DNA of 7,047 nucleotides from the NCBI GenBank assembly GCA_937863205.1, contig CALMGA010000096.1, forward strand, positions 1 to 7,047, given 5' to 3'. The stretch comes from an uncultured Beijerinckiaceae bacterium (GTDB lineage: Bacteria > Pseudomonadota > Alphaproteobacteria > Rhizobiales > Beijerinckiaceae). Shown in pieces: positions 1 through 7,047 of this stretch. Both the position numbers and the translations under genes were made by a program. Positions within the stretch are counted from its first letter, which is position 1. Each line of letters begins with the position of its first letter. The notes under the pieces were generated by a model. That model was not told the origin of the DNA. It made no database searches and was given only the letters and a program-made list of their open reading frames with translations.

Positions 1-951
1 CGTGCCGATCACGTCCGCCGGGTTGCGGGTGAAGCGGGTGTAGGGGCTGATCGGCACGGTGAAGCTGGCGCGATGGCCGCGCTCGGCCGCATCCTCGCCG
101 GTGGCGTGCAGGCGTCCGGCCGGGTTGCGCGCCGGCGCGGTCTGCTTGGAGGAGGCGATCATCGCCGGGCCTGCGAAGGCATCGAAGAGGTGCGGCGAGG
201 CGATCGCCGCCGCGCTCAGCAGCCGCCCGGCGCCGCCGACGTAGACGTCGCGGCGCACTTCCGTCGCGGCCGACAGGATCGCCAGCGCAACCTCGTGCGG
301 CGTGTAGGCCGGCGGCGGCAGGTTCGGCTCGTTGTCCATGTAGTTGCGGGCCCGGCCCGGCAGCGGCGTGTCGATCGAAGCCGGCTTGATCAGCGTGACG
401 TTGACCGGCGCGTCCTCGGCCTCAAGCTCCATGCGCAGGGCGTCGGTGAAGCCCTTGATGGCGTGCTTGCTGGCCGAATACATGCCCTGCATGGGAATGG
501 CGAAATCGGCCGCCACGCTGCCCACGTTGATGAGCGTGCCGCCATTCGCCTTGAGATGGGCGACGGCGACGAGCGAGCCATAGACCGTGCCCCAGAAGTT
601 GACCTGGAACAGCCGCTCGTGATCCTCGTCGCTGACCTCGTCGAGGCGCCCGAAGATCGACTGCCCAGCGTTGTTGACCCAGGTGTCGAAGCCGCCGAAC
701 GAGGTCTTCGCCATGCCGGCCAGCGCCTCGACGTCGCCGCGCTTGGCGACATCGGTGGCGAGATAGGCGACGCCGCCGGCCTTTCCCTCCAATTCGCCGG
801 CGATGCGGCCGAGGTCGTCGCCGTTACGGGCGGCGAGTACCAGCCGGGCCTTGCGCCTGGCCGCCGCCCGCGCGGTCGACAGCCCGATGCCGCTGGTCGC
901 CCCGGTGATGACGATGACCTGATCGCGGATGCGTTTTTGCCGGTGAAACAT
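1..951 (-). CDS. SDR family NAD(P)-dependent oxidoreductase, 3' end outside window
   Basis: A classical short-chain dehydrogenase/reductase, oxidising or reducing a carbonyl/alcohol substrate with a nicotinamide cofactor; the substrate cannot be read from the sequence. It reads from the ATG at 951 for 317 codons to the left edge without a stop, so the C-terminus is missing. Visible motifs: cofactor loop TGATSGIG (residues 16-23), LAAR ending at Arg42 after the second beta strand (suggests NADP(H) preference), NNAG (93-96), and the catalytic set Asn118, Ser145, Tyr158 and Lys162 (YSASK). The core ends near residue 200, and a long C-terminal tail of more than 100 residues follows. This resembles the ~330-residue SDR subgroup rather than the 250-residue reductases such as FabG. 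GAGGAA lies only two bases before the start, a tight but plausible ribosome site. The gene is divergent from pccA with a 135-base gap. The family is certain; the reaction is unknown. Confidence 0.92.
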   Translation of the reverse strand, partial: MFHRQKRIRDQVIVITGATSGIGLSTARAAARRKARLVLAARNGDDLGRIAGELEGKAGGVAYLATDVAKRGDVEALAGMAKTSFGGFDTWVNNAGQSIFGRLDEVSDEDHERLFQVNFWGTVYGSLVAVAHLKANGGTLINVGSVAADFAIPMQGMYSASKHAIKGFTDALRMELEAEDAPVNVTLIKPASIDTPLPGRARNYMDNEPNLPPPAYTPHEVALAILSAATEVRRDVYVGGAGRLLSAAAIASPHLFDAFAGPAMIASSKQTAPARNPAGRLHATGEDAAERGHRASFTVPISPYTRFTRNPADVIGT

Positions 952-1086
952 GATTCCTCGCGCCTTGCCCCTACCAATGCGAAGGACGCGGCTGCGTTCA
1001 CCGCGCCGATCGAAGCAGCGGCGCCGGGCGGACGCGTTGCACTGAGACGAGGGTCATGCTCAAAGGCGCGCGGGCCGGACGCGCGC
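952..1086. other. Intergenic region between divergent SDR gene and pccA
   Basis: This 135-base gap must hold the promoters for both divergent genes unless transcription enters from elsewhere. I find no convincing -35/-10 pair on either strand, no clear operator palindrome, and no good Shine-Dalgarno sequence before the pccA ATG at 1087. An isolated TTGCAC at 1037-1042 lacks a matching -10 at normal spacing. The only usable signal is the GAGGAA (minus strand, 954-959) close to the SDR start. Confidence 0.5.
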
Positions 1087-3084
<1,998 letters not shown>

Positions 3085-3087
3085 ACC

Positions 3088-4410
3088 GTGCCACTGTATT
3101 TCGCCTATGGGTCCAACATGGACGGCGACGGCCTTCGCCGCCGCTGCCCCCGCTCGCGCCTCCTCGGCCGCGCCGATCTTCTCCGGCACCGCTTCGTGCT
3201 GATGGGGCGCAGCGGCTACGCCTCGGTCCGTCCCGACGCGGCTGCCACAGTTCACGGCATGCTGATCGACCTCGATCCCGCCGACGTCGCCGCGCTCGAC
3301 GCGTACGAGGACGTGGGCGGCGGGCTGTACGACAGGGCGCAGCGCGACGTGCGCCTCGCCGACGGCGACACGCGGCGCGCCTCGATCTATCTCGGCGTCG
3401 ACCGGAGCGAGGGCGGCGCGCCGCCGCCGGGGTACATGGAAAGCATCGTCGCCGCGGCGCGGGCCGGCGACCTGCCGGCATCCTACGTCAAGGGCCTGGA
3501 AGCGCACCTGCCGGCGAAGGCGTTTGAAACCTGCCGCGACCTGCCCAGCCTGCGGGCACGCGTCCGCGGCTGGCGCGCGGCCGGCGAGCGCATCGCCCTG
3601 GTTCCGACGATGGGCTCGCTTCACGCCGGCCACATGGCGCTGGTGGAGGCCGCGCGGGCCAGGGCCGATCGGACGATCGTGACGGTGTTCGTCAACCCGA
3701 CGCAGTTCGCTCCCGGCGAGGATTTCGCGAGTTATCCCCGCGACTTCGCCGCCGACAGCGCCCGCATCGCGCAGGCCGGCGCCGACCTCGTCTACGCGCC
3801 CGACGTGCCGACGATCTATCCCGAGGGCTTCGCCACGACGGTGGAGGTCGGCGGCCCGGCGCGCGCCGGGCTGGAAGACCGTTTCCGCCCGACGCACTTC
3901 GCCGGCGTCGCAACCGTCGTCGCCAAACTGATGGGGCAGGCCCAGCCCGACCTCGCCCTGTTCGGCGAGAAGGACTACCAGCAGCTGCGGGTGATCGAGC
4001 GGGTCGTGCGCGACCTCGACCTTCCCGTCGCCGTCGCGGGCGTGGCCACGGTGCGCGAGGCCGACGGGCTCGCCCTGTCCTCGCGAAATGCCTATCTCGA
4101 CGCATCCGAGCGCGCGCGCGCATCCGGCCTGCATCGGGCCCTGGCGGCCTGCGCCGGTGCCGATGACGCGGAGCTGCCGGCGAGCGTGGCGTCGGCGCGT
4201 GCGGCGCTCGCGCAAGCCGGCTTCGCGATCGATTACGTCGAGGCCCGCCATGCCGTGACGCTGGCGCCGGTCGCCGGTCCCGGCGAGCCGGTCCGCCTCC
4301 TCGCCGCCGTTCGGCTCGGACGCACGCGCCTTATCGACAATGTGGCGATCAAGAGCATCGGACCGAAAAGTGCGCAGCGGTTTTCGGATCAATCCGATGC
4401 GGCACAATAA
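3088..4410 (+). CDS. panC: Gamma-glutamylcyclotransferase-like domain fused to pantothenate synthetase
   Basis: A 440-residue two-domain protein from a GTG start three bases after pccA, without its own clear ribosome site, so probably translationally coupled. Residues 1 to ~145 form a gamma-glutamylcyclotransferase-like (AIG2/GGCT) domain: YGSNM at 7-11 and LDAYEDVGGGLYDR, whose Glu74 aligns with the catalytic Glu of human GGCT. Residues ~147-420 are a full PanC, which joins pantoate and beta-alanine using ATP to give pantothenate, the CoA precursor. Its motifs are PTMGSLHAGH (173-182), VNPTQF, FRPTHFAGV, FGEKDYQQL (292-300) and LSSRNAYL. No in-frame ATG, GTG or TTG lies between 3436 (inside the cyclotransferase domain) and 3610 (inside PTMG), so PanC has no private start codon. 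The last ~19 residues, past the usual family end at TRLIDN, are encoded by a palindromic repeat. The PanC call is firm; the first domain's substrate is unknown. Confidence 0.9.
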   Translation: MPLYFAYGSNMDGDGLRRRCPRSRLLGRADLLRHRFVLMGRSGYASVRPDAAATVHGMLIDLDPADVAALDAYEDVGGGLYDRAQRDVRLADGDTRRASIYLGVDRSEGGAPPPGYMESIVAAARAGDLPASYVKGLEAHLPAKAFETCRDLPSLRARVRGWRAAGERIALVPTMGSLHAGHMALVEAARARADRTIVTVFVNPTQFAPGEDFASYPRDFAADSARIAQAGADLVYAPDVPTIYPEGFATTVEVGGPARAGLEDRFRPTHFAGVATVVAKLMGQAQPDLALFGEKDYQQLRVIERVVRDLDLPVAVAGVATVREADGLALSSRNAYLDASERARASGLHRALAACAGADDAELPASVASARAALAQAGFAIDYVEARHAVTLAPVAGPGEPVRLLAAVRLGRTRLIDNVAIKSIGPKSAQRFSDQSDAAQ

Positions 4411-4450
4411 GTTAGAGCATCGGATCCGTTTTGGGGTCCGATGCTCTAGC
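4352..4450. repeat. Paired palindromic repeat (two hairpins) spanning the 3' end of panC
   Basis: Two adjacent palindromes. The first (4355-4400) is nested: GCATCGGA (4355-4362) pairs with TCCGATGC (4393-4400), and CCGAAAA (4363-4369) pairs with TTTTCGG (4381-4387), with five unpaired bases on the 3' side. The second (4411-4450) has 14-base arms (4411-4424 and 4437-4450) with one G-T wobble, around a 12-base loop. AGAGCATCGGA occurs as a direct repeat at 4352-4362 and 4414-4424, so the left arm of the first could also pair with the right arm of the second. The pattern, with GAAAAGTG...CGGTTTTC inside GCATCGG arms, resembles extragenic palindromes scattered through rhizobial genomes; that comparison is from memory. 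Unusually, the first palindrome is inside the panC reading frame, and the panC stop (4408-4410) lies between the two. Confidence 0.8.
4411..4450 (+). terminator. Strong hairpin after panC, possible transcription terminator or 3' end stabiliser
   Basis: A 14-base-pair stem (one wobble) begins at the base after the panC stop codon and ends 2 bases before the first possible ATG of the transporter frame. It has no following T-tract on either strand, so it is not a textbook intrinsic terminator. It could still slow polymerase, protect the pccA-panC message from 3' exonucleases, or simply be the second half of the dispersed repeat. Its position between two apparent transcription units is the main support. 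Confidence 0.4.
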
Positions 4451-4509
4451 GGATGGCGGAGGCGCGACCGGCTTTACCGGGCCGAACAAACGCGACAGGG
4501 TGCGGCCAT

Positions 4510-5754
4510 GTGGAGAGCGCCTTGCTGAACGACCTGCGCAACATGACCGGCAAGCAGCGCAACGCCGTCATCGCGAGCTATCTCGGCTGGACCCTCGACG
4601 CCTTCGATTTCTTCATCCTCGTTTTCGTCATCAAGGACGTCGCGGCCGAGTTCCACGCCGAGCGCTCGACCGTGCTGTGGGCGGTGTTCCTGACGCTGGC
4701 CGCCCGTCCGCTCGGGGCGCTGATCTTCGGGCGCGCGGCCGACAGGTACGGGCGCCGGCCGACGCTTATGGTCGACGTGGCGCTGTTCTCGTTCTTCGAA
4801 CTGCTGTCCGGCTTCGCACCCAATCTCACCGCCTTTTTCATCCTGCGCCTGCTGTTTGGCATCGCGATGGGCGGCGAATGGGGGGTCGGCGCCTCGCTGA
4901 CCATGGAAACCGTTCCGCCGAAGTCGCGCGGCGTCGTGTCGGGCCTTCTCCAGGCCGGCTATCCCAGCGGCTACCTGCTCGCCTCGATGGTCTACGGCCT
5001 GCTCTACGCTCACGTGGGATGGCGCGGCATGTTCATCGTCGGCGCCGTTCCGGCCCTGCTCACCTTGTATGTGCGAAGCAGCGTCGAGGAGTCGCCGACC
5101 TTCCTCGCGCAGCAGACGAAGGCGGTACGAACCTCGCTGACCCAGGTGCTGCGGGCGAACGCCGGCCGCTTCCTGTTCGCCATCGCGATGATGACCTGCT
5201 TCAACTTCTTCAGCCACGGCTCGCAGGACCTGTATCCCACCTACCTCCAGGTGCAGCGCAAGTTCGACGTGCACACCGTGTTCGTCATCTCCGTCGTCTT
5301 CAACATCGGCGCGATCGTCGGGGGCATCAGCTTCGGCTTGTTCTCGCAGCGGATCGGCCGCGGCCGCGCGATCACCCTTGCCGCCCTGCTCGCCCTGCCG
5401 GCGGTGCCGTTCTGGGCCTACGGCACGACACCGGCGCTGATCGCCGTCGCCGCCTTCTGCCTGCAGTTCGCCGTGCAGGGCGCCTGGGGCATGGTGCCGG
5501 CCTACCTGAACGAAATGTCGCCCGACGAGGTGCGCGGCAGCTTCCCCGGCTTCGCCTACCAGATCGGCAACCTGATCGCCGCCTCCAACAGCCAGATCCA
5601 GGGCACAATCGCCGATGCGCGCGGCGGCGATTATTCCTTCGGGCTGGCGCTGGTTGTAAGCTGCGTGGCGGTGGCGCTGGCCACACTCGCCTTTCTCGGA
5701 CCGGAGGTGCGCCACGTGGTGTTCGCCGGCACGCAGCCGCGAGCGGCGGAATGA
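4510..5754 (+). CDS. MFS transporter, sialate/lactate:H+ symporter-like
   Basis: A major facilitator superfamily permease of 414 residues from GTG 4510, with about twelve hydrophobic segments in the inner membrane. TM1 carries GWTLDAFDFF with Asp30 and Asp33, the TM2-TM3 loop carries the MFS signature DRYGRRP (78-84), and the TM4 region has GIAMGGEWGVG. This combination is typical of the sialate:H+ symporter family (NanT, Jen1-type lactate permeases), so proton-coupled uptake of a small carboxylate is the best guess; the true substrate is unknown. The start is uncertain. An in-frame ATG at 4453 would add 19 polar residues, but any ribosome site would sit in the preceding hairpin. GTG 4510 has AGGG ten bases upstream and gives an N-terminus of NanT-like length; ATG 4543 is also possible. 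It overlaps the acylphosphatase gene by ATGA, implying co-translation. Confidence 0.88.
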   Translation: MESALLNDLRNMTGKQRNAVIASYLGWTLDAFDFFILVFVIKDVAAEFHAERSTVLWAVFLTLAARPLGALIFGRAADRYGRRPTLMVDVALFSFFELLSGFAPNLTAFFILRLLFGIAMGGEWGVGASLTMETVPPKSRGVVSGLLQAGYPSGYLLASMVYGLLYAHVGWRGMFIVGAVPALLTLYVRSSVEESPTFLAQQTKAVRTSLTQVLRANAGRFLFAIAMMTCFNFFSHGSQDLYPTYLQVQRKFDVHTVFVISVVFNIGAIVGGISFGLFSQRIGRGRAITLAALLALPAVPFWAYGTTPALIAVAAFCLQFAVQGAWGMVPAYLNEMSPDEVRGSFPGFAYQIGNLIAASNSQIQGTIADARGGDYSFGLALVVSCVAVALATLAFLGPEVRHVVFAGTQPRAAE

Positions 5755-6035
5755 GCGAGCGGACCTTGCTCGTACGCGTGAGCGGCCGTGTGCAGGGCGT
5801 CGGCTTCCGCGCCTTCACCAGCGACGAGGCCGGGCGCCGCGGCATCGCCGGCTGGGTCCGTAACCGCGGCGATGGCAGCGTCGAGGCGGCGCTGCTCGGG
5901 CCCGGTGCCGTGCTGGGCGAACTGCTTGCCCGGCTGCGGGAAGGGCCGCCAACGGCGGAGGTGGCCCGGCTCGACGTGCAGTCCGTGGGTCGAGATGTCG
6001 TCGCCGACGTGCCGGACGACGGCGTCCGCTTCTGA
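5751..6035 (+). CDS. acyP: Acylphosphatase
   Basis: A 94-residue protein of normal acylphosphatase length. The enzyme hydrolyses the carboxyl-phosphate bond of acyl phosphates such as acetyl phosphate or 1,3-bisphosphoglycerate in the cytoplasm. The family signatures are intact: GRVQGVGFR (12-20), with Arg20 as the phosphate-binding residue, and GWVRNRGDGSVE (34-45), with Asn38 as the residue orienting the attacking water. The ATG overlaps the stop of the transporter gene (ATGA, 5751-5754), so translation is probably coupled and the start is well fixed. The frame stays open far upstream across the transporter gene, but that stretch has no acylphosphatase character. The gene ends 56 bases before the stop of convergent mfd. 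The biological substrate is unknown, as for most bacterial acylphosphatases. Confidence 0.93.
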   Translation: MSERTLLVRVSGRVQGVGFRAFTSDEAGRRGIAGWVRNRGDGSVEAALLGPGAVLGELLARLREGPPTAEVARLDVQSVGRDVVADVPDDGVRF

Positions 6036-6091
6036 ACGCTGGCGTATCGGAAGCCTGCGAGAACCGCGGCGTCTTTTTCCGTTCCTGCGCT

Positions 6092-7047
6092 TCAGGCCGC
6101 CTTCTTCGTTGCGATCGCGGCAAGTGTGCGCAGGATCGTCCGCGTGCCGTCCAGGCGGGCCTTGGCGCTGGTGAAGTCGCGGATGAAGACGAGTTTCATG
6201 TCGGGACGAACCCTGGCGTCGGCCCCCTGCTCGGACACGAAGCGGACCAGACCCTGCGGGTTGGCGAAAGCGTTGTCGCGGAAGGCGATGATGACGCCCT
6301 TGGGGCCGGCGTCGACCTTCTCGACGTGCGCGCGGCGGCACAGCGCCTTGATGGCGGTCAGCTTCATCAACAGGTCGACCTCGCCGGGCAGGGGGCCGAA
6401 GCGGTCGATCAGCTCGGCGGCGAAGCCCTCGATCTCGTCGTCCGTTTCGAGCGTCGCCATGCGGCGGTAGAGCTGCACCCGGAGCTGCGCGTCCTCGACG
6501 TAAACTTCCGGGATCGTCACCGGCGTCCCGGTCTGGATCTGCGGCGACCACGCCTCCTCCGGCGGTTCGTCGGCGATGCCGAGCTTCAGAGCCTCGATCG
6601 CCTCCTGCAGCATCTCCTGGTAGAGTTCATAGCCGACCTCCTTGATGTGGCCGGACTGCTCGTCGCCGAGCAGGTTTCCGGCGCCGCGGATGTCGAGGTC
6701 GTGGGAGGCGAGCTGGAAGCCGGCGCCCAGCGTATCGAGCGAGTCCAGCACCTTGAGCCGCTTCTCCGCCTGCGCCGTGACCGTCTTGTTGGCCGGCAGG
6801 GTGAGCAGGGCGTAGGCGCGCGTCTTGGAGCGGCCGACGCGCCCGCGCAGCTGGTAGAGCTGCGCCAGCCCGAACATGTCGGCTCGATGCACGATCAGCG
6901 TGTTGGCGCGCGGGATGTCGAGGCCGGACTCCACGATGGAGGTGGACAGCAGGATGTCGTACTTGCCCTCGTAGAAGGCCGACATCTTGTCTTCCAGCTC
7001 GGTCGGCGGCATCTGCCCGTGCGCCACCACCACCTTGGCCTCCGGCA
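6092..7047 (-). CDS. mfd: Transcription-repair coupling factor Mfd, C-terminal part (5' end outside window)
   Basis: The last ~317 residues of Mfd, the ATP-driven DNA translocase that removes RNA polymerase stalled at DNA lesions and recruits UvrA for nucleotide excision repair. The frame is open to the right edge, so the UvrB-like module, the polymerase-interaction domain and most of the motor lie outside. Visible in order are VAHGQMP, helicase motif V (STSIVESGLDIP, near 6909-6945), motif VI (QLRGRVGRS, near 6830-6860), then LASHDLDIRGAGNLLGDEQ and GYELYQEML of the translocation (TRG) region. After these comes the C-terminal TRCF domain (D7), known to mask the UvrA-binding site in E. coli Mfd. 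The protein ends normally with a lysine- and alanine-rich tail and TGA at 6094-6092. No frameshift or missing motif is seen. It is convergent with the acylphosphatase gene. Confidence 0.96.
   Translation of the reverse strand, partial: PEAKVVVAHGQMPPTELEDKMSAFYEGKYDILLSTSIVESGLDIPRANTLIVHRADMFGLAQLYQLRGRVGRSKTRAYALLTLPANKTVTAQAEKRLKVLDSLDTLGAGFQLASHDLDIRGAGNLLGDEQSGHIKEVGYELYQEMLQEAIEALKLGIADEPPEEAWSPQIQTGTPVTIPEVYVEDAQLRVQLYRRMATLETDDEIEGFAAELIDRFGPLPGEVDLLMKLTAIKALCRRAHVEKVDAGPKGVIIAFRDNAFANPQGLVRFVSEQGADARVRPDMKLVFIRDFTSAKARLDGTRTILRTLAAIATKKAA

Noticed and set aside
1037..1065. TTGCAC as a -35 element for pccA
   Set aside because: At 16-18 bases downstream the sequence (around TCAAAG) does not resemble a -10 element, and a single hexamer match in a GC-rich gap is not sufficient.
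73..1086. Upstream in-frame extension of pccA to an ATG at 73
   Set aside because: It runs antisense to the clearly real SDR gene, has low-complexity Arg/Ala/Gly composition, and PccA homologues begin at the residue encoded at 1087.
4474..5715. Long minus-strand open frame (413 codons) opposite the transporter gene
   Set aside because: It is a hydrophilic, low-complexity antisense translation caused by high GC; the membrane-segment pattern on the plus strand is unmistakable.
4431..5750. Upstream in-frame extension of the acylphosphatase frame across the transporter gene
   Set aside because: The extension is out of frame with the MFS protein and is Arg/Pro/Ala-rich without domains; the acylphosphatase is complete from the ATG at 5751.
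6036..6091. Possible bidirectional terminator between acylphosphatase and mfd
   Set aside because: CGGAA (6048-6052) and TTCCG (6077-6081) can pair but with a 24-base loop, and the five-base T run (6073-6078 region) does not follow a stable stem. Too weak to call.

Overview
The window is GC-rich throughout. Its gene content suggests an alphaproteobacterium, most likely of the Hyphomicrobiales (Rhizobiales). The basis is recall of family sequences, not a search: the PccA and Mfd sequences are close to rhizobial versions, and the paired palindromes at 4352-4450 look like the dispersed palindromic repeats common in that order. No rRNA, tRNA, CRISPR array, insertion sequence or phage gene is visible.

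Layout. At 1-951 (minus) lies a classical short-chain dehydrogenase/reductase (SDR) whose 3' end runs off the left edge. A 135-base gap separates it from a divergent plus-strand pair: pccA (1087-3084), the biotin-carrying alpha subunit of propionyl-CoA carboxylase, and, three bases later, a GTG-started gene (3088-4410). That second gene encodes a gamma-glutamylcyclotransferase-like domain joined in frame to a complete pantothenate synthetase (PanC). Two adjacent hairpins follow (4352-4450). The first lies inside the panC reading frame and supplies its last ~19 codons; the panC stop codon falls between the two.

Next comes a plus-strand pair overlapping by ATGA: an MFS transporter of the sialate/lactate symporter type (about 4510-5754) and an acylphosphatase (5751-6035). 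Convergent to it is the C-terminal third of mfd, the transcription-repair coupling factor (6092 to the right edge, minus strand).

How the genes fit together. pccA and panC both touch CoA metabolism: one carboxylates propionyl-CoA, the other makes the vitamin precursor of CoA. The transporter and acylphosphatase look co-translated and may serve uptake and handling of a carboxylate, but no substrate is shown by the sequence. The SDR and mfd are probably independent neighbours. The most unusual features are the cyclotransferase-PanC fusion and the palindromic repeat that forms the end of its coding sequence. Everything else looks like ordinary chromosomal housekeeping and metabolic content.
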